Below are positions 1 to 6,321 of a stretch of 18,210 bases of DNA, piece after piece. The DNA is taken from contig DGSN01000010.1 of assembly GCA_002393575.1 (NCBI GenBank), forward strand, positions 1 through 18,210, written 5' to 3'. Under the pieces are notes generated by a model. The model saw only the letters and a list, made by a program, of their open reading frames with translations. It was not told the origin of the DNA and did no database searches. Within the stretch, counting starts at the first letter, position 1. Every line of letters begins with the position of its first letter. Made by a program: the position numbers and the translations under genes. The DNA comes from Prevotellaceae bacterium UBA4361. GTDB lineage: Bacteria > Bacteroidota > Bacteroidia > Bacteroidales > Bacteroidaceae.

Positions 1-116
1 AAGCCGGCCGCAAGATGAGGTCTCACAGGGTCGTCATAGACGATGACGTTGATAGGTGGCAGGTGTAGAGGCGGCGACGTCACAGCCGAGCCATACTAAT
101 AGCCCGCCGGCTTTGC
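1..116 (+). rRNA. rrl: 23S ribosomal RNA, 3' end (partial)
   Basis: This is the last ~115 nt of the large-subunit rRNA; the 5' part lies outside the window. Conserved landmarks of the 23S 3' domain are visible: the GACGTTGATAGG segment around 46-57 and the CCGAGCCATACTAAT segment around 84-98, followed by the terminal-helix strand CCGCCGGCTTT. The exact 3' end is estimated by analogy with other 23S genes. The higher G+C than the flanking protein genes is normal for rRNA. The 5S gene follows on the same strand, so this is the end of a standard 16S-23S-5S operon transcribed toward leuB. Confidence 0.92.
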
Positions 117-392
117 CGCGTCCGGCGTTTACCTTCGGTCCGCGCTGCGCGTGGATGTGCCAGCAGCTGGAAGAAAGCTGCAAAAGGCATTCCATGCGCG
201 TTGAAGAAGTGCGGTGAGGAGCGCTAATGAGATGTCAGCAGGAAGAGCTGGCTTGTCGCATCCCTTTCTCATTCCAGCCATGTCAGAAATACACTCCGGC
301 TCCAGTAGGGGAAATGAAACCGAAATGGGGAAAATGAAACCGAAGGAGGGGCCAAGGAGAAAAGGAACAGTTAAAGAAAACAAGGAAACAAA
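117..392 (+). other. 23S-5S internal transcribed spacer
   Basis: This spacer of about 276 nt separates 23S from 5S. I see no tRNA in it. It contains a tandem pair of a ~17-18-nt unit (GGGGAAATGAAACCGAA at 308-324 and the same unit with one extra A at 327-344). The region after it (345-392) is very purine-rich. Short open frames on both strands here have no recognisable protein features and overlap the rRNA genes, so I treat them as non-coding. Confidence 0.7.
308..344 (+). repeat. Short tandem repeat in the 23S-5S spacer
   Basis: Two adjacent copies of GGGGAAATGAAACCGAA occur, the second with one additional A in the A-run, with a period of about 19 nt. Seen directly; no function can be assigned. 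Confidence 0.75.
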
Positions 393-504
393 TCAGGTGG
401 CTATAGCCGTGGGGTTCCACCTCTTCCCATCCCGAACAGAGAAGTTAAGCCCACGCGCGCCGATGGTACTGCTCCGCAATGCGGGAGAGTAGGTCGCTGC
501 CGTC
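393..504 (+). rRNA. rrf: 5S ribosomal RNA
   Basis: This is a 5S rRNA of about 112 nt. It has the diagnostic internal segment CCCATCCCGAACAGAGAAGTT (429-448 region), then AAGCCC and GCCGATGGTACTG, and ends with GGGAGAGTAGGTCGC. The terminal helix can be drawn between GGTGGC (396-401) and GCTGCC (496-501), with two G-U pairs. The sequence is close to the 5S type I know from Bacteroidales. The ends are set from the helix and may be off by a few bases. A strong intrinsic terminator starts a few bases downstream. Confidence 0.95.
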
Positions 505-509
505 TTTCG

Positions 510-549
510 GGGAGGCATCAGAAAACAACAGTCTGATGCCTCCCTTTTT
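510..549 (+). terminator. Intrinsic terminator of the rRNA operon
   Basis: A 13-bp perfect stem (GGGAGGCATCAGA at 510-522, TCTGATGCCTCCC at 532-544) with a 9-nt loop is followed directly by TTTTT. It is placed just after 5S and ends the rRNA transcript before leuB. Confidence 0.93.
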
Positions 550-551
550 GT

Positions 552-567
552 GTATGTATATACATAC
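552..567. promoter_or_regulatory. 16-bp perfect palindrome upstream of leuB (possible operator)
   Basis: GTATGTATATACATAC is a perfect inverted repeat lying between the rRNA terminator and the leuB -7 element, about 50 bp upstream of the latter. Its size and symmetry suit a dimeric repressor or activator. That role is an inference; an A/T-rich palindrome of this length could also be chance. Confidence 0.35.
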
Positions 568-615
568 GTCGTTAGAATTATTGATGGTCTTCGTAATCTT
601 TTCGGAAAAAATGTG

Positions 616-623
616 TAACTTTG
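616..623 (+). promoter_or_regulatory. Candidate leuB promoter (-7 element TAACTTTG)
   Basis: TAACTTTG matches the Bacteroidota -7 consensus TAnnTTTG exactly and lies 46 bp before the leuB ATG. I see no good TTTG -33 element at the usual 19-nt spacing (GTAA is there), so the promoter may be weak or need an activator. Confidence 0.5.
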
Positions 624-668
624 CAGCTGAAATTTTTAGTTGATTCAAACTATTATTATTTATAAGGT

Positions 669-1730
669 ATGAAATTGAAACTTGCTGTTCTTCCTGGTGA
701 CGGTATTGGACCTGAAATCATGGAACATGGTTTGGCTGTTGCTCAGACTGTGTGTGAGAAGTTCGGTCATGAATTGAGTTATGAATATGCAATCTGTGGC
801 GCAGATGCTATTGATAAGGTTGGGGACCCATTTCCTGAGGAGACTTATCAATTGTGTATGAATTCTGATGCTGTTCTCTTTGCATCGGTTGGTGACCCTA
901 AGTTTGACAACAACCCAAGTGCAAAGGTTCGTCCTGAACAGGGTTTGTTGGCTATGCGCAAAAAGTTGGGCTTGTTTGCTAACATTCGTCCTGTTACCAC
1001 TTTCGATTGCTTGGTTCACAAGTCTCCGTTGAAGGATGAGTTGGTGAAAGGTGCTGACTTCATCTGTATTCGTGAGTTGACAGGTGGTATGTATTTCGGT
1101 GAGAAATATCAGGATGACGAGAAGGCTTACGACACGAACTATTATACTCGTCCTGAGATTGAGCGTATCTTGAAGGTAGGCTTTGAATATGCCATGAAGC
1201 GCAATAAGCACTTGACGGTCGTTGACAAGGCTAATGTGTTGGCTTCTTCTCGCCTTTGGAGAAAGGTGGCTCAGGAGATGGCTCCTCAGTATCCTGAGGT
1301 AACTACCGACTATATGTATGTGGATAATGCTGCCATGCGCATGATTCAGGAACCTAAGTTCTTCGATGTGATGGTGACTGAGAATACATTTGGCGATATT
1401 CTCACCGACGAAGGCAGTTGCATTACTGGTTCTATGGGTTTGCTTCCATCCGCTTCTACTGGTGAACACACACCTGTGTTTGAGCCTATTCATGGTTCCT
1501 GGCCTCAGGCAAAGGGCTTGAATATTGCAAATCCTTTGGCTCAGATTCTCTCTGTGGCAATGTTGTTTGAGTATTTCGACTTGAAAGCTGAGGGTGCTTT
1601 GATTCGTGAGGCTGTCAATGCCAGTCTTGACCAGAATGTCCGCACGCCTGAGATACAGGTGGAAGGCGGTGCCAAGTATGGAACGAAGGAAGTGGGTGCT
1701 TGGATTGTGGATTACATAAAGAATAAGTAA
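669..1730 (+). CDS. leuB: 3-isopropylmalate dehydrogenase
   Basis: This cytosolic enzyme of leucine biosynthesis oxidises and decarboxylates (2R,3S)-3-isopropylmalate to 2-oxoisocaproate, using NAD and a divalent metal. The protein is 353 aa, usual length for the family. It starts with the LPGDGIGPEI motif (8-17). Residues expected to hold substrate and metal are present: R97 and R107 in AMRKKLGLFANIRP, R135 in RELTGG, Y142, K187 in DKANVL, D219, D243 and D247. The cofactor loop reads HGSWPQAKGLNIANP (275-289), so the Asp that sets NAD preference in the Thermus enzyme (HGSAPD) is Gln280 here. I believe this variant is common in Bacteroidales. The gene stands alone: no leuA, leuC or leuD is next to it in this window, and both flanks carry terminators. 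Isocitrate or tartrate dehydrogenase is unlikely given the RELTGGxYFG and GLLAMRKxLGLFANIRP motifs. Confidence 0.95.
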   Translation: MKLKLAVLPGDGIGPEIMEHGLAVAQTVCEKFGHELSYEYAICGADAIDKVGDPFPEETYQLCMNSDAVLFASVGDPKFDNNPSAKVRPEQGLLAMRKKLGLFANIRPVTTFDCLVHKSPLKDELVKGADFICIRELTGGMYFGEKYQDDEKAYDTNYYTRPEIERILKVGFEYAMKRNKHLTVVDKANVLASSRLWRKVAQEMAPQYPEVTTDYMYVDNAAMRMIQEPKFFDVMVTENTFGDILTDEGSCITGSMGLLPSASTGEHTPVFEPIHGSWPQAKGLNIANPLAQILSVAMLFEYFDLKAEGALIREAVNASLDQNVRTPEIQVEGGAKYGTKEVGAWIVDYIKNK

Positions 1731-1759
1731 GAAGACAATTTACTTCTGACATCATAGCG

Positions 1760-1802
1760 AAAATCCGAATCGGCTTGTCGTATCAATGCCGATTCGGATT
1801 TT
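1760..1802. terminator. Intrinsic terminator after leuB, possibly bidirectional
   Basis: A 15-bp perfect stem (AAAATCCGAATCGGC at 1760-1774, GCCGATTCGGATTTT at 1788-1802) encloses a 13-nt loop. The A-run on one side and T-run on the other let it work in both directions. It ends leuB 29 nt after the stop codon. Confidence 0.92.
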
Positions 1803-1886
1803 GTCATTTCGCAGGTTGTTTTTCACTTCTTTTCCTTGACAAAAGAAAGAAATGCCTTCAATCTGTATAAATAATGGGCATAAAGT

Positions 1887-1917
1887 TTTGTCATTTAATA
1901 AATTAGCCGTATTTTTG
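1887..1917 (+). promoter_or_regulatory. Promoter of rpsU (TTTG-N19-TATTTTTG)
   Basis: TTTG at 1887-1890 and TATTTTTG at 1910-1917 with exactly 19 nt between them match the Bacteroidota primary-sigma consensus in both boxes. The start of transcription should fall near 1922-1926, leaving a leader of about 110 nt before the rpsU ATG. I see no riboswitch or strong hairpin in that leader. Confidence 0.85.
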
Positions 1918-2034
1918 CACTCCCTTGGATAAAACCGACTGTTCTGCCGGCTATGTTAGTATGCGCTTCGGTGAAATCCATTTGGGAAAATTCAAGTATT
2001 TTTTAATTTCAAATTTTCAAAAAAATCAAACGTA

Positions 2035-2226
2035 ATGATTATCGTACCTGTAAAAGAAGGTGAGAACATTGAGAGAGCTCTCAAGAAGTTCAAGAGAAAG
2101 TCAGAGAAGACTGGTATTATCAAGGAGCAGAGAATTCGTCGCGAATTCCAGAAGCCATCTGTTGTGAAGCGTAAGAAGATGCAGCACGCCATCTACGTGA
2201 ACAAGCTCCACCAGCAGGAAGACTAA
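2035..2226 (+). CDS. rpsU: 30S ribosomal protein bS21
   Basis: This is the small ribosomal subunit protein bS21, which sits near the 3' end of 16S rRNA on the 30S platform. The 63-aa product begins MIIVPVKEGENIERALKKFKRK, the hallmark N-terminus of the family, followed by a very basic helical part (KEQRIRREF, VKRKKMQ) that contacts rRNA. Length is normal. The ATG is preceded by an A/T-rich stretch without any Shine-Dalgarno sequence. In Flavobacteriia bS21 helps mask the anti-Shine-Dalgarno and its own mRNA keeps a strong SD; here no such SD is seen. The gene has its own consensus promoter. No clear terminator follows, so readthrough into the recombinase gene is possible. Confidence 0.96.
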   Translation: MIIVPVKEGENIERALKKFKRKSEKTGIIKEQRIRREFQKPSVVKRKKMQHAIYVNKLHQQED

Positions 2227-2394
2227 TTTTTTCTTGACAGAGGATGGCTTCTTCCTTGCAGGGTGAAGTTGTTCTTCTGTATGCTTGAAGCACTCGATGC
2301 AGATGCAGATAGAGGTGCTGAGGGCATAAATTGAGAATTTTCATTAAAATTAGCATTAAAATTTGGTTGCGTCCAAGAATTTTAACTATCTTCG

Positions 2395-2427
2395 TTGCGC
2401 TTATTTGAAAGGAAATCTTTATATTTG
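2395..2427 (+). promoter_or_regulatory. Candidate promoter of the Xer recombinase gene
   Basis: TATATTTG (2420-2427) fits the -7 consensus TAnnTTTG. A TTG at 2395-2397 lies 22 nt upstream, slightly longer than the ideal 19. The ATG is 27 bp downstream, giving a short leader. The rest of the 228-bp rpsU-xer gap holds no gene; it shows only a direct repeat of CATTAAAATT-like sequence near 2342-2362. Confidence 0.55.
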
Positions 2428-2454
2428 CCTTAGAAAAGCAAAAGACACGAAGAA

Positions 2455-3354
2455 ATGCTGGAAGATTCTTTCTTGGAATATCTGAAGTCGGAACGCAATC
2501 GCTCGGAGAGGACCGTATCGAACTACGGATTAGCCCTGAGAGAATTTAAGGTTTTCTTCAACAGTCTTGGTGAAGGCTGGGCATGGAAAAGCATCACGCC
2601 CGATGTTGTGAGGGAATGGGTGATTTACATGCTTGACGAGGAGGATAAAAGTGAAGCGACGGTGAACCTCAGTTTGAGTGCGCTGCGCAGTTTCTACCGA
2701 TACCTTATATTAATAGGGGAGGTGGATGCGAACCCATTGGCGAAAGTGGTGGGTCCAAAGCGCAAAAAGAAGTTGCCATCATTTGTGAAAGAGCAGGACA
2801 TGCAACGCTTGCTTGATGAAACGGAGTTTGGCGATGACTTTTCAGGTGTGAGAGACAAAATGGTGATTCTCTTGCTCTACATGACTGGGATGCGAAGAGC
2901 TGAGTTGCTGGGTTTGCGTGACAGTGACATCCGGTTTGCTGAAAAGCAGATTAAGGTGACAGGAAAACGTAACAAGCAACGATTGATTCCTGCTGGCGAC
3001 GAGTTGCTGGAGGCTGTAGCTGCCTATCAGAAGCGACGTGAAGCGGAATTTTCGGACTTGGCTCATGAGGATGCTTTTTTCCTTGGCAACAAAGGCAAGA
3101 ACCTGCGAATGGACGAAGTGGAGAAGATTGTGAAAGGCTGTTTGTCGAGAGTGACAGGTCAGGAACATCGGAGTCCTCACGTGCTACGACATACGTTTGC
3201 TACAGTGATGCTCAATCATGGTGCAGACTTGCAGTCGATACAGAAGTTGCTCGGACATGAAAGTCTGAAGACAACGGAAATCTACACTCACTTGTCGTTC
3301 GAAGAACTGAAGAAAGAATACAAGAATGCGCATCCGCGTGTTCCTAACCCTTAA
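2455..3354 (+). CDS. xerC: Tyrosine recombinase of the XerC/XerD family
   Basis: This is a site-specific recombinase of the Xer type, expected to resolve chromosome dimers at dif during division. The 299-aa length is typical. An N-terminal SAM-like core-binding domain (about 1-88) precedes the catalytic domain (about 108-290). All six catalytic positions are visible: R147 (TGMRRAEL), K171 (GKRNKQR), H242 and R245 (HVLRHTFA), H268 (LLGHESL) and nucleophile Y277 (TTEIYTH). The gene sits between rpsU and hpf, an arrangement I know from other Bacteroidales, which favours a housekeeping Xer protein over a phage or transposon integrase. XerC and XerD cannot be told apart from sequence alone, so the symbol is tentative. 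The ATG is supported by the promoter placement; no SD is present. Confidence 0.9.
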   Translation: MLEDSFLEYLKSERNRSERTVSNYGLALREFKVFFNSLGEGWAWKSITPDVVREWVIYMLDEEDKSEATVNLSLSALRSFYRYLILIGEVDANPLAKVVGPKRKKKLPSFVKEQDMQRLLDETEFGDDFSGVRDKMVILLLYMTGMRRAELLGLRDSDIRFAEKQIKVTGKRNKQRLIPAGDELLEAVAAYQKRREAEFSDLAHEDAFFLGNKGKNLRMDEVEKIVKGCLSRVTGQEHRSPHVLRHTFATVMLNHGADLQSIQKLLGHESLKTTEIYTHLSFEELKKEYKNAHPRVPNP

Positions 3355-3366
3355 AATACAACGACT

Positions 3367-3657
3367 ATGGACATTACTATTAAGGCAATCAAGTTTGATG
3401 CAACAGAGAAGTTGCAGGAATTCATCCAGAAGAAGGTTAGTAAACTGGAGAAGTTTTGTGGCGAAATAAGAAAGGTTGAGGTGTCATTAAAAGTCGTAAA
3501 GCCCGCAACGAACCTGAACAAGGAAGGCTCCGTAAGAGTTCAATTGCCTGGAGAGGAGTTGTTTGTGGAGAAAACATGCGACACGTTTGAAGAAGCAATA
3601 GATCAGTGCATGGCTGCTTTGGAGAAGCAGTTGGCACGGTACAAGGAAAAAAAGTAG
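3367..3657 (+). CDS. hpf: Ribosome hibernation-promoting factor, short HPF/RaiA type
   Basis: This is a small ribosome-binding protein that blocks the decoding region of idle ribosomes in slow growth or stress. The 96-aa length matches the short HPF/YfiA form, which lacks the C-terminal dimerisation domain of long HPF. The sequence has the family β-α-β-β-β-α pattern: an opening strand ITIKAIKFDATEKLQEFIQKKV, a middle region with SLKVVKP and VRVQLPG, and a basic C-terminal helix (AALEKQLARYKEKK) after TFEEAIDQCM. The gene starts 12 nt after the recombinase stop codon, so the two are surely co-transcribed. No terminator is evident before the tRNA-tuf promoter. Confidence 0.93.
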   Translation: MDITIKAIKFDATEKLQEFIQKKVSKLEKFCGEIRKVEVSLKVVKPATNLNKEGSVRVQLPGEELFVEKTCDTFEEAIDQCMAALEKQLARYKEKK

Positions 3658-3684
3658 AGCTGTTTAAAAAAAAGCTTGGAAAAA

Positions 3685-3715
3685 TTTGGCATTTGAAAAA
3701 AAATGCCTACCTTTG
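3685..3715 (+). promoter_or_regulatory. Promoter of the tRNA-tuf cluster (TTTG-N19-TACCTTTG)
   Basis: TTTG at 3685-3688 and TACCTTTG at 3708-3715, exactly 19 nt apart, are a perfect match to the Bacteroidota consensus. Transcription should start near 3720, about 38 nt before the first tRNA. A/T-tracts (runs of A at 3665-3672, 3680-3684 and 3696-3703) surround it, which suits a strong stable-RNA promoter. Confidence 0.88.
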
Positions 3716-3718
3716 CAG

Positions 3719-3749
3719 CCGTTTCGTGTGGGTAACTCTACACGAACGG
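3719..3749 (+). other. Leader hairpin upstream of tRNA-Thr(UGU)
   Basis: CCGTTTCGTGT (3719-3729) pairs with ACACGAACGG (3740-3749) to give 10 bp with one bulged T and a 10-nt loop. It starts at or next to the predicted transcript start and ends 8 nt before the first tRNA. There is no T-run, so it is more likely a 5'-end stabiliser or processing signal than a terminator. Confidence 0.55.
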
Positions 3750-3757
3750 CTATACAA

Positions 3758-3831
3758 GCCTCTTTAGCTCAGTTGGCCAGAGCACGTGATTTGTAATCTC
3801 GGGGTCGTTGGTTCGAATCCGACAAGAGGCT
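3758..3831 (+). tRNA. tRNA-Thr (anticodon UGU)
   Basis: This 74-nt tRNA has a 7-bp acceptor stem (GCCTCTT 3758-3764 with AAGAGGC 3824-3830), discriminator T and the TTCGAATCC T-loop region. The anticodon loop TTTGTAA gives TGT at 3792-3794, which reads ACA. One T-T mismatch is present in the anticodon stem. CCA is not encoded. It corresponds in place and identity to thrU of the E. coli tufB cluster. Confidence 0.95.
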
Positions 3832-3882
3832 CTGAGTCGAGGCTCACAAACAGATTTTCTGTGTGAGAGAGGCTTCCATAAC

Positions 3883-3965
3883 GGGCATATTCCAGAGTGG
3901 CCAAATGGGGCAGACTGTAAATCTGCTGGCTTTCGCCTTCGGTGGTTCGAATCCATCTGTGCCCA
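3883..3965 (+). tRNA. tRNA-Tyr (anticodon GUA)
   Basis: This 83-nt class II tRNA has a long variable arm (CTGGCTTTCGCCTTCGG region). Acceptor stem GGGCATA (3883-3889) pairs with TGTGCCC (3958-3964) with one G-U pair. The anticodon loop CTGTAAA gives GTA at 3917-3919. CCA is not encoded. A hairpin (CTCACA...TGTGAG, about 3843-3868) lies between this and the preceding tRNA and may guide RNase processing. Confidence 0.95.
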
Positions 3966-3992
3966 CACATCACTCAGTGGTGTCACTGGCTT

Positions 3993-4064
<72 letters not shown>

Positions 4065-4121
4065 CTTCGGTAGAAAGATTAAATCAACATATTACATAAT
4101 TAGAAAAAAGAAAATTAAGCT

Positions 4122-5303
4122 ATGGCAAAAGAAAAATTCGAGCGTACCAAACCCCATGTGAATATCGGTACAATCGGTCACGTTGACCACGGTAAGACTA
4201 CTCTTACAGCTGCAATCACAACTGTTCTTGCTAAGCAGGGACTTTCAGAAGTAAAGTCTTTCGACCAGATTGATAATGCTCCTGAAGAGAAAGAGCGTGG
4301 TATCACAATCAACACTGCTCACGTTGAGTACGAAACAGCAAAGCGTCACTATGCTCATGTTGACTGCCCAGGACACGCAGACTACGTAAAGAACATGGTA
4401 ACTGGTGCTGCTCAGATGGATGGTGCTATCATCGTAGTTGCTGCTACTGATGGTCCTATGCCACAGACTCGCGAGCACATCCTTCTCGCTCGTCAGGTGA
4501 ACGTACCTCGTCTTGTTGTGTTCATGAACAAGTGCGATATGGTTGACGATGAGGAAATGCTTGACCTCGTTGAAATGGAAATGCGTGACCTCCTCGCTCA
4601 GTATGAATTCGAAGAGGATACTCCATTCATCCGTGGTTCTGCTCTTGGTGCTCTCAATGGTGTTCCTAAATGGGAAGCTAAGGTTATGGAGCTGATGGAT
4701 GCAGTTGACAATTGGATTCAGGAGCCAGAGCGTGCTATTGACAAGCCATTCTTGATGCCAGTTGAGGACGTGTTCTCAATCACTGGTCGTGGTACAGTTG
4801 CTACAGGTCGTATCGAAACAGGTGTTGTTAAGGTAGGTGATGCTGTTCAGCTCCTCGGTCTTGGTGAAGATGCTAACTCAGTTGTTACTGGTGTTGAAAT
4901 GTTCCGTAAGATTCTCGATGAGGGTGAAGCTGGTGATAACGTAGGTCTTCTCCTCCGTGGTATCGACAAGAAGGAAGTTAAGCGTGGTATGGTAATCACC
5001 CACCCAGGTGCTATCACTCCTCACCAGGGCTTCAAGGCTTCTATCTATGTATTGAAGAAGGAAGAAGGTGGTCGTCACACTCCATTCAAGAACAAGTATC
5101 GTCCTCAGTTCTATCTCCGTACTATGGACTGTACAGGTGAAATCACTCTTCCAGAAGGAATCGAAATGGTAATGCCTGGTGATAACGTAGAAATCAAGGT
5201 TGAGCTCATCTACCCAGTAGCACTCAACGTAGGTCTCCGTTTCGCTATCCGTGAAGGTGGTCGTACCGTTGGTTCTGGTCAGATTACTGAAGTATTCGAC
5301 TAA
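4122..5303 (+). CDS. tuf: Translation elongation factor Tu
   Basis: EF-Tu is the GTPase that delivers aminoacyl-tRNA to the ribosomal A site. The 393-aa protein is full length. G-domain motifs are in order: GHVDHGKT P-loop (19-26), RGITI switch I (59-63), DCPGH switch II (81-85), NKCD (136-139) and SAL (173-175). Two β-barrel domains follow, ending in GGRTVGSGQITEVFD. The position directly after a Thr-Tyr-Thr tRNA cluster and before tRNA-Trp and secE resembles tufB of E. coli. No SD precedes the ATG. Codon use is strongly biased (GGT, GCT, CGT), as expected for a very highly expressed gene. No terminator follows; a TATTCC-GAAA-GGAATA stem-loop (5312-5327) lies just past the stop. Confidence 0.98.
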   Translation: MAKEKFERTKPHVNIGTIGHVDHGKTTLTAAITTVLAKQGLSEVKSFDQIDNAPEEKERGITINTAHVEYETAKRHYAHVDCPGHADYVKNMVTGAAQMDGAIIVVAATDGPMPQTREHILLARQVNVPRLVVFMNKCDMVDDEEMLDLVEMEMRDLLAQYEFEEDTPFIRGSALGALNGVPKWEAKVMELMDAVDNWIQEPERAIDKPFLMPVEDVFSITGRGTVATGRIETGVVKVGDAVQLLGLGEDANSVVTGVEMFRKILDEGEAGDNVGLLLRGIDKKEVKRGMVITHPGAITPHQGFKASIYVLKKEEGGRHTPFKNKYRPQFYLRTMDCTGEITLPEGIEMVMPGDNVEIKVELIYPVALNVGLRFAIREGGRTVGSGQITEVFD

Positions 5304-5347
5304 TCGATAGATATTCCGAAAGGAATAGACATTTATAAATTAAAAAG

Positions 5348-5383
5348 GCTGGCTCCCAGCCGATGAACAAGTTGGGAGCTGGC
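5348..5383 (+). other. Stem-loop between tuf and tRNA-Trp
   Basis: GCTGGCTCCCA (5348-5358) pairs with TGGGAGCTGGC (5373-5383), 11 bp including two G-U pairs, with a 14-nt loop. It ends 6 nt before tRNA-Trp and lacks a T-run, so it is more likely a processing signal separating tuf mRNA from the tRNA than a terminator. Confidence 0.55.
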
Positions 5384-5389
5384 ATTCTT

Positions 5390-5465
5390 ACGGGAATAGC
5401 TCAGTTGGCAGAGCACTGGTCTCCAAAACCAGGTGTCGGGAGTTCGAGCCTCTCTTCCCGTGCCA
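5390..5465 (+). tRNA. tRNA-Trp (anticodon CCA)
   Basis: Acceptor ACGGGAA (5390-5396) pairs with TTCCCGT (5455-5461), with discriminator G at 5462. The anticodon stem CTGGT/ACCAG encloses CTCCAAA, giving CCA at 5423-5425. Unlike the three tRNAs upstream, the 3' CCA appears to be encoded (5463-5465). It sits 17 nt before secE, an order (tuf, tRNA-Trp, secE, nusG) known from several bacterial phyla. Confidence 0.95.
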
Positions 5466-5482
5466 AATGTAAGGATTGAATT

Positions 5483-5680
5483 ATGTTTAAGAATATTGCT
5501 ACATATTGTAAAGAATCCTACGATGAACTTGTTCACAAAGTGACTTGGCCAACGGTTAAGGAGTTGACAAACAGTGCAGTGATGGTTTTAACAGCTTCCA
5601 TCATCATTGCCCTTATTGTCTTTTTCATGGATTCAATCTTCGAGCAGTTGATGAAACTTGTTTATTCTCTCTTCAATTAA
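5483..5680 (+). CDS. secE: Preprotein translocase subunit SecE
   Basis: This is the small essential subunit of the SecYEG channel in the cytoplasmic membrane. The 65-aa protein is the short one-helix form found in most bacteria. It has an amphipathic N-terminal part with the conserved VTWPT motif (20-24) and a single hydrophobic segment (about 31-49, VMVLTASIIIALIVFF). The ATG has a weak upstream AAGGA (5470s). It is 30 nt from nusG, the usual partner gene. Confidence 0.93.
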   Translation: MFKNIATYCKESYDELVHKVTWPTVKELTNSAVMVLTASIIIALIVFFMDSIFEQLMKLVYSLFN

Positions 5681-5695
5681 TTTCTTTTTATTTTT

Positions 5696-5704
5696 AAGGA
5701 GGAG
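5696..5704 (+). promoter_or_regulatory. Strong Shine-Dalgarno sequence before nusG
   Basis: AAGGAGGAG lies 6-8 nt before the nusG ATG at 5711. It is the only full AGGAGG-type site in front of any gene in this window; all other genes have A/T-rich leaders, as is usual in Bacteroidota. Confidence 0.8.
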
Positions 5705-5710
5705 AAAGAC

Positions 5711-6259
5711 ATGGCGGAAGTAAAAGAAATGCATTGGTATGCACTGAAAGCTATCAGTGGTAAGGAACAGAAGGTCAAGGAATATATTGAACTTGACATG
5801 AAGAACCACCACTTAGAGCAGTATGTACCACAGGTTCTTATACCTACCAAGCGCGTTGAACAGGTTCAGCGCAATGACAAGCGCGTAGTGAAGGAAATCA
5901 ATATGCTTCCTGGCTATGTGTTGGTAGAAGCTCAGCTCGTAGGTGAAATCGCTCACATGTTGCGCAACACTCCGAATGTTCTCGGTTTCCTTGGGGGTAC
6001 GGACAAACCTACTCCTCTTCGTCAGGCAGAGATTAATCGTATGCTTGGTGTTGACCAGGATAACGAGGTTGTTCCAGAGGTGTTGCAGACCGAGTTTATT
6101 GAAGGCGAGTCGGTGATAGTCACTGATGGTCCTTTCAGCGGTTTTAATGGCAAGATTGAGAGTGTGAATTCAGAGAAACAAAAGCTCAAAGTTGCAGTCA
6201 AGATTTTTGGTCGAGATACCACGCTCGAACTGAACTTTGGACAAGTTGAAAAAGAATAA
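5711..6259 (+). CDS. nusG: Transcription termination/antitermination factor NusG
   Basis: NusG binds the RNA polymerase clamp and modulates elongation, pausing and Rho action, and links transcription to translation. The 182-aa length is typical. The N-terminal NGN domain begins at WYALKAISGKEQKVKEYIE (9-27) and includes the MLPGYVLVE segment. The C-terminal KOW domain (about 129-160) shows EGESVIVTDGPFSGFNGKIE. Start choice is fixed by the strong SD. The stop codon lies inside a hairpin followed by a T-run, so transcription may partly end here. Confidence 0.97.
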   Translation: MAEVKEMHWYALKAISGKEQKVKEYIELDMKNHHLEQYVPQVLIPTKRVEQVQRNDKRVVKEINMLPGYVLVEAQLVGEIAHMLRNTPNVLGFLGGTDKPTPLRQAEINRMLGVDQDNEVVPEVLQTEFIEGESVIVTDGPFSGFNGKIESVNSEKQKLKVAVKIFGRDTTLELNFGQVEKE

Positions 6260-6290
6260 TGATGATGTTACGCTTCATTATTCTCTTTTT
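6253..6290 (+). terminator. Weak terminator/attenuator overlapping the nusG stop codon
   Basis: AGAATAATGA (6253-6262) pairs perfectly with TCATTATTCT (6275-6284), then CTTTTT follows. The stem is A/T-rich, so termination is probably partial. The stop codon TAA (6257-6259) is inside the left arm, so ribosomes finishing nusG should disturb the hairpin. Confidence 0.6.
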
Positions 6291-6321
6291 ATCGTGTAAT
6301 TATTAAAAAATAGAAACAAAA

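Noticed and set aside
129..648. Small open frames over the 23S-5S spacer, 5S and its terminator
   Set aside because: They overlap rRNA and a terminator and show no protein-like pattern.
660..1493. 277-codon minus-strand open frame opposite leuB
   Set aside because: Antisense shadow of a well-supported gene with no protein features of its own; likewise for the long antisense frames at 11529-12458, 15246-16325, 12606-13211 and 7516-7977.
1836..1872. TTGACA and TATAAAT, resembling an E. coli sigma-70 promoter upstream of rpsU
   Set aside because: The spacing is about 24 nt, too long, and a perfect Bacteroidota promoter lies just downstream.
2227..2454. Possible terminator after rpsU
   Set aside because: Only a weak AGCACTC/GAGGTGCT pairing with a bulge and no T-run was found, so no terminator is claimed.
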